Positions 21,809 to 33,056 of a DNA stretch of 64,000 nt are shown here, piece after piece. The position numbers and the translations under genes were made by a program. The stretch is from Jacaranda mimosifolia (lineage: Eukaryota; Streptophyta; Magnoliopsida; Lamiales; Bignoniaceae): positions 17,837,001 to 17,901,000 of the forward strand of contig CM032128.1 in NCBI GenBank assembly GCA_018894105.1. The letters are read 5' to 3'. The notes below the pieces were generated by a model. The model ran no database searches. It was given only the letters and a program-made list of their open reading frames with translations, and was not told the origin of the DNA. The first letter of the stretch is position 1. Every line of letters begins with the position of its first letter.

Positions 21809-22310
21809 ATCCATAAATTCCTGTTGCGTGGAAACAAAACTAACTTTCACTGCCTAAGTAAGTTCTGTCGCTCGCCTCCGTTAAAAGTTTCTGTCTCTTC
21901 AACTTCTGCATTCTCTTGAACTAATAAATGATTCTACCTCCTCCACTAGTAAAAAGAAAACTTTGTTAGTAATGCAGATGTATATAGAGCTATCCTAAGT
22001 TGGTCTCTTGGAAAAATGTGAAATCTCTAGTTCAAGGTCTCAACGATATGCTCCAATCTTGATCCGCACTAATATAAGGGCCTAATGATCTCGATTTGCA
22101 CTGTGGTGCAGAGTTATGCATAAGAGGGGATAGCTTATGCTGCTTCAATTTTTTACGCACAGCAAAGTAACTTTAGGAATGACTGATCCCGATTCTGTTG
22201 ATTCAATATTTGAAATACTTAAATAGGTAATTGATTAGTAGTAGTATGGTAAATAATGTGCAGCACAGTAATCAATAAGTAATAATAAAAAGTAAAGCAA
22301 CTAAAGTGAT
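21809..22310. other. No gene seen
   Basis: Mixed AT-rich sequence without recognisable coding or repeat content. Confidence 0.4.
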
Positions 22311-22639
22311 ATGAGCACTGGGTGGCAAGATGGTCATTTCGATGTTGGAGGGCAAAATGGAGATTGTAACATGTCAGTGCTACCTATTGCAAGAACAAGA
22401 GCAAAGAGATTGAAAGATGGCTTTGCAAATTTAGCTAAGTCATTCGTTGAAGAGATGCATAAGAATGGGCTAAGAAAGAGAAGAATAGGTCAGGAAGTCA
22501 AAAGAATGAAGTTGGACTGTCCATCACGTTGTGCTTAGTGTGTAGCACTTGAAAAGGCCCAAGAAGAGTGTCAAAAGAAGTCCCAAACGTGTGTATCTCA
22601 TGGTGAAAAGAAGAAGCTATGACCAAATTAAAATTCTAT
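22311..22639 (+). pseudogene. Gypsy G: pol C-terminal tail running into LTR (left part, cut by element F)
   Basis: The ORF 22311-22538 contains PIARTRAKRLKDGFANLAKS, which matches the GPITRARAK-type tail found after the integrase in several plant Ty3/gypsy polyproteins. The whole stretch is a close relative of the inverse of 36180-36460 in gypsy element C, through the ctatgaccaa.t.aaaatt block at 22617-22635. That shared block is LTR or pre-LTR sequence. The match stops at about 22639, where element F begins, and the LTR resumes at 33994. Confidence 0.6.
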
Positions 22640-23256
22640 TGTGTGAAACTCAATCCCAAATAATAGAAGTCATTTAACCAAAATCATAATTTTAGACAAA
22701 AGAACTCTAAATACTGAAAATAAAATTAAGAAAATCTTGTAATAGGTAAGCTCAATTACTAGACCAAAAACATTATTATATAAATAAACGAGATCATAAA
22801 ATAATATTTTTTTTTCTTCTATCATGAAACAAAATAAGAGAATTTTTTGTGTACAATGGAATATAACTATAGTACTATGTAAATTAAAAGAAGTTTCCAA
22901 TGGATTACATTACGATATATAACCTTCTATGTTTTGGAAAGTAATACTATATATACATAGGATTAGGCACTCACAGTACTTATCGGTCGTATTAAAAGTA
23001 GATTCTGTCGTGTCAAATCTTTGATCACATGTTGAAATAATAATAATATTCAATTTAATCAATATCTAATCCATATAACTTCAATTGTACTCTAGCTTAT
23101 ATCGTTCACAACATCACGCCTCTTATAGGGCTATAAGAATTAAATTTCTCTCTCCTTTTATTTTATATACCAACTAGTATTAGTTCCAAATAATTAAATT
23201 TAAACTCCCATATGCACAAAATTCAATCCAAAACATAGTCAATCAATTGGGTTTGT

Positions 23257-23257
<1 letters not shown>

Positions 23258-23287
<30 letters not shown>

Positions 23288-23298
23288 ATATATATATT
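23258..23298. repeat. (CT)n-(TA)n microsatellite in LTR
   Basis: Run of CT units with two interruptions followed by TA units, inside the 3' LTR of F. Confidence 0.75.
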
Positions 23299-23675
23299 CA
23301 TTTAAAGTCCATCCAAAATCCCCAAATTATAAGTAAAGAAGATTAACCTAAATAAATTCTAGAATTTAATAGCAAATAAATCCTAAAATTCTTATCACCA
23401 AAAACAATAAAGAAAGAAAAATTGTTTCAAAGAATAACAATAAGATCTAGCCTATTTAGTATTTTGTCCTATTTAAACTTGTGAAAGCAAAATTCATTAA
23501 TCTAAAAGGATAGGTGTATATACACACACACATTCTAATACCATTTCTTATGAAATCTCATTCTCATAAGATAACTAAATTACAACCTATATATGAACAA
23601 AATCAATAAGAGTAGCTATATATAATTAGTATATATACGCACAAACATACCTACACTAAACAACCATTAAGGTCA

Positions 23676-23713
<38 letters not shown>
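23676..23713. repeat. (CA)n(TA)n microsatellite in LTR
   Basis: About 12 CA units followed directly by six TA units, inside the 3' LTR of F. Confidence 0.85.
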
Positions 23714-24243
23714 CTGCGAATATATATATACCAACAAAACTTATAGGGAAAAAAAATTCCTTTATTAAACTTTAAACCGTTGACTCACCATCCGTATATT
23801 CAATCATAGATGTCTACTATCCTGGTAAGCATGTGAGATGCATTATTTTGACCAATCAATTCATCTTGGTGTGAAGTCAAATATGATTAGGGTTAGGATT
23901 TTGGTTTGTAGAAACATATATATATATTTATATTTATATATGGGGAAGAGGTGTTTACTCCCAAGGGGATTCTAAGTATTCTTCTTCTAGGACTAGGATA
24001 TGAGTCTAACTAATTTTAGTGGCTCTATTATTAATTCCTATGTTCTCAATGATTCAAGACTCCTAATATTGCATTAAGACTAACCAAAATAATTAAAATT
24101 TGCAATCCCCTAAGATTTGAATGTGTGTGTGTGTGTATATATATATTTGGGAACACAAAATAATGGTCATCATTATATAACTTTGGAAGAGCCTAGATAT
24201 TTGTTCTAATTTCTAAATGAATGGTATTTAATGCCTTACTATA

Positions 24244-24541
24244 TCTTTTAATTAAATTAGCAAATAAAATAAAACAAGATGAATTTATCAATTACATATG
24301 AAACAAAATTTTAAGGCATTGCATCCACTCCCCTTAAAGGAATTTGATCCCCAAATTCTAATCTGAGTTAGCGAAGAGTTCCATGTGATGTATCTTTTAA
24401 TTAAATTGATAAATAAAATAAAACAAGATGAATTTATCAATTACATATGAAACAAAATTTTAAGGCATTATATTCCACTCCTCTTAAAGGAATTTGATCC
24501 CCGAATTCTAACCTGAGTTAGCGAAGAGTTGCATGTGATAT
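24244..24541 (-). repeat. 149-bp tandem duplication across LTR end and polypurine tract of F
   Basis: The segment beginning tcttttaattaaatt at 24244 recurs at 24393 with few differences. Each unit holds the LTR start (minus-strand GCAATGCC or TATAATGCC), the polypurine tract (CTTTAAGRGGAGTGGA) and the sequence before it. It therefore contains two polypurine tracts and two LTR borders in tandem. Confidence 0.75.
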
Positions 24542-24833
24542 TTTCATATTTCCTCCCTGCTTTCCATGTTGCCTCCTCTATATTATGGTTCCTCCAGATA
24601 ATATTTACTAGCGGAATCTCTCCAGTGCACAACCTTTGTAATTTTTGATCTAAAATTTGGATTAGTCTCTCATCATACGTTAGATTCTTTTGAAGCTGTA
24701 GATCGTCGTGTTTAATAATATGCGAGAGGTTTGGGTGATACTTCTTTAGTTGTGATACATGGAATACATTATGCATCCTTCTAAGGTTTGATAGTAGAAG
24801 AATTTGATACATTACTATTGCAATTCTCTCCAT
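24468..24833 (-). pseudogene. Gypsy F integrase C-terminus with chromodomain-like tail
   Basis: The 121-codon open stretch contains MHNVFHVSQLKKYHPN, then NLTYDERLIQILDQK and IPLVNIIWRNHNIEEATWK. In Ty3/gypsy chromoviruses the HVSQL block ends the integrase and the W.....EEATWE block belongs to the chromodomain-like tail thought to guide insertion to heterochromatin. The upstream integrase core (24834-25400) is badly decayed; its zinc finger and DDE residues are not readable. Confidence 0.75.
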
Positions 24834-25602
24834 TATTTCAAAAGCTTACATACTAAGGGCTCAACTTTCTTCATTTGCCAATCCTTGCAAACTTCTTCAT
24901 CAGTGACACCTTCGAAAATACCATATCCCCAACACTGAATTCCAAGTATCTTTTTCTATCATTTATATAGCTCTGAGTACGATAGTTCTGCTCCTATAGT
25001 TCTAATTTTCTTCAAGCATAGGCGATTACCTTACTATTTTGTATCAACACACATCCTAAGCTTTCCTTAGAAGTATTGGTTAATACCACAAAGTTCTCGG
25101 TATCCTCAGGTAGCGCCAATATTAGTGTCGACATTAACTTTTTCTTACGCTCTTGATAACTAAGCTTATATTTATCACATTTAACATAAGTATAGTTAGC
25201 GTGATGGTATCATACTATCTATTCCACCATAAAGACTTGAGATCAACTCCTTATGAAAGCTCTATTTATCAGTCTACTTAAATGACGTCTTCTTCTAAGT
25301 TAATCTAGACAACGGGGCTGCAATTCTCAAAAAAATATCTTGCATAGACCTCCCATTGTAAACCCGCCAACCCTAAGAAAATTCCCACCTCAGTCACTGC
25401 TTTGGTCTTTTTCATTCTAGTAACACTTTATCTTAGATGAATCAACCATGATCCCATCTCCAAAAATGATATGACCAAAAAGATTATCCTATCCTCAAAG
25501 TTTTTGCAAATACTATCCTCAAGTGTTCTCGTGTTCCTTTTTATTCCTTGAACGGACCAAAATAATCAATAAAAGACAACTACAAATTAATCTAAATGTA
25601 AC

Positions 25603-25880
25603 CTAATGGTTCATTAAATCCATAAATACTGCACGTTCATTAGTTAACCCAAATGGCATCACCATGAACTCAAAATGACCATATCGAGAGTTAAGTATTG
25701 TTTCCAATTTATCCTCCTCTCTAATCTTTAGTTGGTAGTAGCCTTGTCTAAGATCCATTTCAGAGTAGACATGGGATCCTTGTAATTGATCAAAAAGTTC
25801 CCCTATTTTGGGCAAGGGGTATTCATTCTTAATAATAACATCAATCGAGCCCTAATAGTCTATACATATCCACAAAGTCT
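25603..25880 (-). pseudogene. Gypsy F reverse transcriptase, N-terminal palm fragment
   Basis: The frame reads [17 protein letters not shown], then [16 protein letters not shown] and [15 protein letters not shown]. These are classic Ty3/gypsy RT blocks, including the first catalytic aspartate in the MDLRQGY block. The second block with FDD is not found in frame downstream, so the enzyme is broken. RT copies element RNA into DNA. Confidence 0.8.
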
Positions 25881-26477
25881 CATACTTCTAGAGATGAACT
25901 TGTCCAAATAAACCCCACTTTTTATAGCTCTTGCAACTGTACCTTAAGTTCCTTAAATTCTGCTGGTGCCTTCCTATATGGTGTTTTAGATTATTAAGGT
26001 CTTTCCTAAAAGAATCTTAATAGCAAATTCCACTTCAAGATTTGGAGGTAGTGAAGTTAATTCCTCAGGAAATATATTAGGAAAATTTGCAACTACGAGG
26101 ACTTAGTCAATCTTAATCTTGTCCTTAGCTTTATTAATCAGGTAGGCTACTATCCTATCCTATCTATTCTTAACACCTTGAGATTAAAATTATTCCAGTT
26201 GGTTTCCGTTCCCTAATCAATTTAATTATTGGTTTCCACAGCTCACACAAATGAACTATTAATAAGTATAAATTTTAAGCCATCACAACTACTAAATAGA
26301 AAAACTAATCTATTGAAATTATACAAATAGAAACTTCAAATAAAAGTCCCATCCAATTCTAGATGATGATTCTCCTATTCTTATCTTTATCACTGCCCTC
26401 ATTTAGATCTACCTCTTTCAATATCCTCATTCGAACCTACTTTTTCAAGGTCTTCCTCAGGGTCCTCTTCATTCTCC
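25881..26477. other. Decayed gypsy F internal sequence
   Basis: Lies between the RT fragment and the gag-like fragment. It should hold protease and the RT N-terminus but shows only short frames with stops. Confidence 0.4.
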
Positions 26478-26922
26478 TCATTGGACTCTTCCCCAAAATA
26501 GTTCTTCTTCTGGATCCTCTTCTTCTAGCTTATCAATAAAATGAGCTAATAAATATTGGGTTTCCCTAAAGCTTTTTATAGCTATCTTAAATACATTTTG
26601 CCCTTGACGATGTTGCTCTTTCAACTTATTATTTCGGTTATCTAACTCTAGCTGATAGACTTCTAGTAATTGTTCTAACTCTTCACATTTGTTCTCAAAA
26701 TTGAAGATATTATCTTTTATGGTGATCCCTATCATCCTCAAGCTGACGTACGGTTAGGTTTGGGTAATCCATTCGAGGCATATTGAATTTCTGGGAAATA
26801 GGTTGCTTGCAGGTAGGGTTGCATTGCTCACTTTTCCTAATCTTACTCGTGTACGACGGAGTGTCTAAATGAAGAACAAACTTAGATGAGCTTTGACTTG
26901 CCATCTTGCCATATAAAACCAA
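26478..26922 (-). pseudogene. Gypsy F gag-like leader ORF remnant with coiled-coil stretch
   Basis: Two overlapping frames (26922-26710 and 26741-26478) lie about 360 bases after the primer-binding site, where gag is expected. The second has a heptad-like acidic/Leu-rich part (KCEELEQLLEVYQLELDNRNNKL is its core, positions ~18-40) that could form a coiled coil. I do not recognise a gag domain; the call rests on position. Confidence 0.35.
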
Positions 26923-27284
26923 AACAAGACTAAATTAGTAATGAAATATATGTGTGTGTGTATATCAAAGTAATCCAAGTAGTAGTCTTAGAGGAAAATA
27001 GCTATTGATTCACAATTCTTAAGAAGGGAGAAAACTACTAAACTCTAGAGCGCTCCCAATCCAATTCTTATAATTCATCATAGATCCTATCGTCAAATAC
27101 CAAAATGTGCAATCATATCAACTAGCACACCTAATAACAATTCCCCATGAACTCAACGTCACATGAAACTCAATCAATCATTTCAGTAGTTGAACCTAGA
27201 TCCTCAAATTAATTCCTAAGAGTTCTAAGCCCAAATCCATAGTATGAAGATCTTATCCCAACATAGCCTAAGTTTAAAACCTAT

Positions 27285-27296
27285 GCTCTGATACTA
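27285..27296 (-). other. Primer-binding site of gypsy F
   Basis: On the - strand TAGTATCAGAGC lies a few bases after the LTR end TGACA. It differs by one base from TGGTATCAGAGC, the usual plant initiator-Met tRNA primer site. Confidence 0.7.
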
Positions 27297-27358
27297 CTCT
27301 GTCACGCCCCAAAACCAAACCATGTAGTCTAATCTCAAGGCGTGAAATTCAATCCCAA

Positions 27359-29760
27359 TCCTCACTATAGTAGGTGAATCCCTTGGCAAACCCCTCAAGA
27401 TGGATGAGGCAACCTTTAGTAGATCTCGAATTAGTTTTGCACAGATTTGTGTTGAGCTAGACCTTGCCAAGCCTCTTCTTGAAGAAATTGTTATCAACTT
27501 AGACTCAGTAGGAACAGTGGTTAAGGTGGTTTACGAGAGGTTACAAAGTTACTGCTCCTACTGCAATCACATTGGACATGACCAACAGGCTTGTTACATT
27601 ATCGGCAATGCTCCAAAGCCAGCTAAAAGATGGTTTTTTGCAAAGATCAAGCAAGCAGAAAATGTTGAGAAAAGAAAGAAGACCGTTGATCCTACTGCTA
27701 ACCAACCGTTTGAAGGTAATCTTGGAGGTCCGAGTGGTGTTGCCAATAGAAAACCTCCTGCTTCCACACCAATTCAGGTTAGTAATCAAGTTAATTGCTT
27801 GCAAGGAGATGAAGATTGTGAAAATGGAAATGACTCTGTTAATGAAACTGTTATTGAAAATGCAAATGGATTTGCCCTAGATAAAGATCATGTGGTTGAT
27901 GATAATATGGATAATACTGCAATGAATTCAGCTTCTGTTGATTCAAATGAGATGTTTGTAAATGACCCGAATGAGCAAGTCAGTTCGTTTTGTATTGATA
28001 CCAATGGGATGTGCTACCATAGACTCAACAGACTCTTCGATGAGGGATTTGGGGTTGGTGATCCTTCAATTCTACAACTTCCTCCACCTGCTAGTAACCC
28101 TTCTTCAAGCCCTGCACCTTCTCCTTCTACCCACCCTCTCCCTACTCACTCTGCTCAAGCCCCTCCCTTTTACCCTTCGTCAAATTCATCCTTTCATCCG
28201 TCTTGTCATACTCACCAGATTGCTACTCCACCTAGCTATTTTCCCATCCTTTACTATCCACCTAATCTTGATGAGGATTTGGACTTTGATCCATCTGCAC
28301 ACCTATCAACTGAAGATATATTCCAAGATGCTCAGGATGCCGTCCATATTCAGAGAGCTGAGTCTGAGGATGAATAGGCCTATAGGGAAGTGGATTCTCA
28401 CAGTAGGAGAAGATATAGAAGGCTCAGAGGCAGGGGACAACGTTCCTATTACTACTGATGCTGGTGTTTAACATATTCTTTTTGAAATGTGACTTGATTT
28501 TCTGTTTTAATTGCAGTATTGATTTTGCTGAAATTGATTCCTTTTGCTGCTTGTGTTTTGTAATGCATTGATGAGGTTTTGGTTGCATTGGCTGTTTTGG
28601 ATCAGAATTTAGACTCATTTCTGAGATTTGGTTTGCTTGCAATTGCTGTTTTTTTTGCTGTGGTTTGGTTTTTATTAGCTCAGACTGCAAGCAAACTTCG
28701 CGTTTATAGTGGTTGGTGAATGGCTGGTTACAGTGGTTCAGAGTCTGCAAGTTGGTTTTGCAACTGAATAGGCTGGATTTGTATTTGATTTTAACGGAGA
28801 TCTTGCAACTGTTTTGGACTGACATTTAGGAGTTGATTACAAATTGCTGTTTTGGTTTTTTGCTTCTTTTGTGCTCTTGGGCAGTATTTTGGATGCTTAA
28901 TTATAGTTCTATTTTGCTGCAACAAATTGGGTGTGAAGATCTTAAGCTTGATCAGATTTGATGCTGCAGAGTTTGCTGTTGTTGCAGATTGGCTGTTGCA
29001 TTGATCTCTAGAATATCTGTGTTTAAATGCACAGATTTTGGTTATTGAATCTGGCAGTTGATTTGTTGCTTTCATTTTTTCTGGTCCTGTCATGGAGTCA
29101 GATGACAGGTGCATCTAATTTGTTGCTTTAATCTGATTCAAATTGAATTGCATTTGCTTGTTGCGACTGTCGCTGGGGAGCAGGGCATGTTCTGTTGCAG
29201 CTGCTCCTTTACAGAAGTTGGGGTCGGTTTTAGCTGCTGATAAATTTGATTTTATGATGATCCGAACCTGAGCATCTCGCAATATTTTGCTCAATTTGCT
29301 CCAATGCCAAGTCGAACTTGGGTCTTTTTTGAGGCAGTTCTCTATTGAATTGAAATCTTGCATTTTTTGCTCCCAAGGGAATTCGAACCCTGTGCTTTGT
29401 GGGCCTGTGCTTTGTTTTGAATTATAAGGAGCTCAATGTGATTCAATTTTGCCATGTGGACCCGAAAGTGGAGGGACAATTGCTGGGCCGTTTCTCGCTG
29501 CAATGGAAATTAAGCTTTGGGCTAAATGGTTGGATCATTGCTCTTCATTTTAATCTTGTATTAACCTTTTTTATTTCATGTAATAGTCTCTTCCATTTGG
29601 GGAGGATTAGAATTAATTATATTTTGTAACTAAATAGTTTTGGTTATGTTGTAAGGGAAGTAAGTGCTTCCTTATTTATGGTTTTGCTCAAAAACTTTGG
29701 ACTTTTAATCTTTTACTTAGATTGCTAATATATCCTGAACCCATTTCAAGTAAAAAAAAA
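27359..29760 (+). mobile_element. 5'-truncated, poly(A)-ended zinc-knuckle retrocopy (copy 2) inside gypsy F LTR
   Basis: The F LTR sequence is continuous across this segment: ttcaatccc before it joins gaagtcat(c)taacc after it, as in the other LTR at 22650-22680. The insert ends in an A-run at 29752-29760. The open frame continues upstream of the first ATG right to the insertion point, as expected for 5' truncation during target-primed reverse transcription. About 1.4 kb of T/G-rich 3' region follows the ORF and matches the 3' region of copy 1. No RT is present. Confidence 0.75.
27400..28377 (+). pseudogene. Zinc-knuckle protein of LINE ORF1 type (DUF4283/zf-CCHC_4), N-terminally truncated
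   Basis: 325 open codons. Residues 1-45 (SRISFAQICVELDLAKPLL block) match the end of the DUF4283 domain; in-frame GESLGKPLK lies just upstream of the ATG. A CCHC knuckle follows: C52, C55, H60, C65 (CSYCNHIGHDQQAC). Then comes an acidic/Asn-rich stretch, the SFCIDTN block and a long Pro/Ser-rich region (residues ~225-285), then NLDEDL and DIFQDAQD. In plant L1 elements such proteins bind the element RNA. The TAG at 28375-28377 replaces a TGG seen in copy 1; beyond it the frame continues with a basic tail (SHSRRRYRRLRGRGQR), so the stop is probably a recent mutation. Could be mistaken for a host gene; the poly(A) end and truncation argue against that. Confidence 0.6.
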
Positions 29761-30473
29761 GGAAGTCATCTAACCAAAATCATTTTCTTAAACAAAAGAA
29801 CTCCAAACACCCAAAATAAAATTAAGTAAATCTTTCAATAGGTAAACTCAAAATGTTAACATTCTAACCTCAACTAAAATCTATAAAATAGACTAATAAG
29901 CTAACATCATAATAAAAGCTAAAACTATTGCAAAATCCCAAAATAACACTTCAGTTTTGATCCATCAAAGGCGAGATCCACCTCGTCACTGGGGCTAGGG
30001 TTTAGGACTATTAGAAGGAGATAAAGAAAATAAAGTGTAAGTAAAAGACTCAATAAATGCCAAATGTATGCAATATGAGTTCAAGAATATATCATGATTA
30101 GCATGATGCTTAGTGATAAATATTTGAGAAAAACAGTCATGCGTTATACAGTAGTAATATAGGAATATAACAATAATTTTTTTGATAGGTTAACATTTAA
30201 ATGCGATGATCAAGCTTGTATTTGCTGTAGTTAGCCAACCTTATGACTCCCACCATAATAGTTACTTATCGCTCTAGGTAAGGCACAACCTCAACAAATA
30301 GTGCCCAAGCCTAGGTCCTCGGGGAATCCTACAACCTACCTCAGCCACAAACGACTTCTATTGTGTCATGGGGGGATTAGGTTATGGGGGCTTGGGGTTC
30401 AACCAACAAGCTCGTTGTCGCTCGGTGAAGTCCTTCTCACAACAGGATCAGGTTGGATCCAATGTACAGTATC

Positions 30474-31019
30474 AATAACAATAAATTTAGTCATCATTGT
30501 TGATCATTGTATTTAATTGCTAGACTAAAAATATTATTATACAAGTAAACTAGATCATAGAATAATATTTTTTTCTTGTATCATGAACAAAATAAAAGAA
30601 TTTAATGTGCGCAGTGGAATATACTTATGTGTTGTGTAAATCAAAAGAAGTTTCCAACGAATTACATTACAATATATAACCTTCTAGGTTTTGAAAAGTA
30701 ATAATATATATATATATATATGACTAGGCACCCACAATACTTATCGATCGTATCAAAAGTAGATTCTGTCGTGTCAAATCCTTGATCACCTACTGAAATG
30801 TTAATAATATTCAACTTAATCAATATCTAATCCATGTAACTTCAGTTGTACACGAACTTATATCGCTCACAATGTCACGCTTCGTATAGGGCTATAAGAA
30901 TTAAATTTCTCTCTCCTTTTATTTTATATACCAACTATTATTGGTTCTAAATAATTAAATCTAATTTCCCAAATGCACAAAATTCAATCCTAAATATACT
31001 CAATCAATTGGTCTTGTTC

Positions 31020-31050
<31 letters not shown>

Positions 31051-32944
31051 TTTCATTTAAAGTCCATTCAAAATCCCAAAATTATAAGTAAAGAAGATTA
31101 ACCTAAATAAATTCTAGAATTTAGTAGCAAATAAATCCTAAAATTTCTATCACCAAAAATAATAAAGAAAGAAAAGTTGTTCCAAAGAATAACAATAAGA
31201 TCAAGCCTATTTAGTAATTTGTCCTATCTAAACTTGTGAAAGCAAAATTCATTAATTTGAAAAGGTAGGTGTATATATATATACAAACACATTCGAATAT
31301 CATTTCTTATGAAATCTCGTACCCATAAAATAACTAAATTACAACCCATAAAAATAACAATAAATTCAGTTATCAGTGCTGATCATCTTATTTAATTGGC
31401 AGACTAAAAATATTATTACATAAATAAACTAGATAAAAAAATAACATTTTTTCCCGTATCATGAACAAAATACGGGAATTTAATGTGCATAGTGGAATAT
31501 AATTATAGTGTTGTGTAAATCAAAAGAAGTTTCCAATGAATTACATTACAATATATAACTTTCTAGGTTTTCAAAAGTAATACTATATATATAACTAGAC
31601 ACTCATATCACTTATCGATCGTATCAAAAGTAGATTCTGTCGTGTCAAATCCTTGATCACTTGGCAAAATGTTAATCATATTCAACTTAATCAATATCTA
31701 GTCCATATAATTTCAATTGTACTTTAACTTCTATCGTTCACATATTACGCTTCTTATAGGGCAATAAGAATTAAATTTCTCTCTCCTTTTATTTTATATA
31801 CTAACTATTATTAGTTCCAAATAACTAAATCTAAACTCCCAAATGCACAAAATTCAATCCTAAATATACTCAATCAATTGGGCTTGTTCTATATATTTAA
31901 AATCCCAAAATTATAAGTAAAGAAGATTAACCTAAATAAATTCTAAAATTTAATAGCAAATAAATCCTAAAATTGCTATCACCAAAAATAATAAAGAAAG
32001 AAAAGTTGTTCCAAAGAATAACAATAAGATTTGGCTATTTAGTAATTTGTCCTATCTAGACTTGTGAAAGCAAAATTCATTAATTTGAAAAGGTAGGTAC
32101 ACACACACACACATGCATTCAAATACCATTTCTTATAAAATCTCATACCCACAAAATAACCAAATTACAACACATAAAAATAACAATAGATTTAGTCATC
32201 AGTGTTGATCATCGTATTTAATTGCTAGACTAAAAATATTATTAATAAACAAGATCATAGAATAACATTTTTTCTTGTATCATGAACAAAATAAAAGAAT
32301 TTAATGTGTCTAGTGGAATATAATTATAATGTTGTGTAAATCAAAAGAAGGTTCCAACGAATTACATTACATTATATAACCTTCCAGGTTTTGAAAAGTA
32401 ATACTATATATATATGACTAGGAACTCATCGTACTTATAAATCGTATCAAAAGTAGATTCTATTGTGTTAAATCCTTGATCACCCTCTGAAATGTTAATA
32501 ATATTCAACTTAAACAATATCTAATCCATATAACTTCAATTGTACTCCTACTTATATCCTTCACAACATCACGCTTCTTATAGGGCTATAAGAATTAAAT
32601 TTTTCTCTCCTTTTATTTTATATAACAACTATTATTAGTTCCAAATAATTAAATCTAAACTCCCAAAGGCACAAAATTCGATCCTAAATTTATTTAATCA
32701 ATTGGGCTTGTTCTACATATTTTTTTTTCCATTTAAGTCCATTCAAAGTCCCAAAATTATAAGTAAAGAAAATTAACCTTAATAAATTCTAGAATTTAAT
32801 AGCAAACAAATCCCAAAATTCCTATCACCAAAAATAATAAAGTAAGAAAAATTGTTCCAAAGAATAACAATAAGATATGGCCAATTTAGTAATTTGCCCT
32901 CTCTAGAGTTGTGAAAGCAAACTTCATTAATCTGAAAAGTTAGG

Positions 32945-32978
<34 letters not shown>

Positions 32979-33056
32979 CACACACACACACATACACATT
33001 CAAATACCATTTTTTATGAAATCTCATACCCATAAAATAACTAAATTACAACCCAT
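30474..33056. repeat. Three tandem copies of a ~0.83-0.88-kb LTR segment
   Basis: Units 30474-31352 (879 bp), 31353-32178 (826 bp) and 32179-~33056 (878 bp). Each starts aataacaata.att.agt.atca and contains the agactaaaaatatt block, the tagattct.t.gtgt.aaatcc block and the cttatagggc(t)ataagaatt block, and ends in acaacccat. The 3' LTR of the same element has a single copy at about 22740-23590. Confidence 0.85.
32945..32991. repeat. (TA)n(CA)n microsatellite
   Basis: TA units followed by CA units at the end of the third tandem unit. Confidence 0.8.

Larger units (their letters stand above)
22640..24323 (-). repeat. 3' LTR of gypsy F
   Basis: This copy matches the 5' LTR pieces at 29761-29850, the unit at 30474-31352 (and its two tandem copies) and 33056-33993, for example the gaagtcat.taaccaaaatcat block, the tagattctgtcgtgtcaaat block and the tggggaagaggtgtttactc block. 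It carries only one copy of the segment that is tandemly repeated in the other LTR. The first ~60 bases of the TGTCACGCCCC end are missing or diverged here. Confidence 0.7.

Noticed and set aside
27400..28377. Host zinc-knuckle gene
   Set aside because: 5' truncation at an insertion point, a poly(A) end, location inside an LTR and a second decayed copy elsewhere fit a retroelement.
28424..29363. Series of - strand ORFs (82 to 133 codons)
   Set aside because: They run antisense to the T/G-rich 3' region of the retrocopy, which yields Gln/Lys/Asn-rich open frames by composition; no family is recognised.
30474..33056. CRISPR-like or satellite array
   Set aside because: Units are ~0.85 kb LTR segments without short repeat-spacer structure, in a plant nuclear context.
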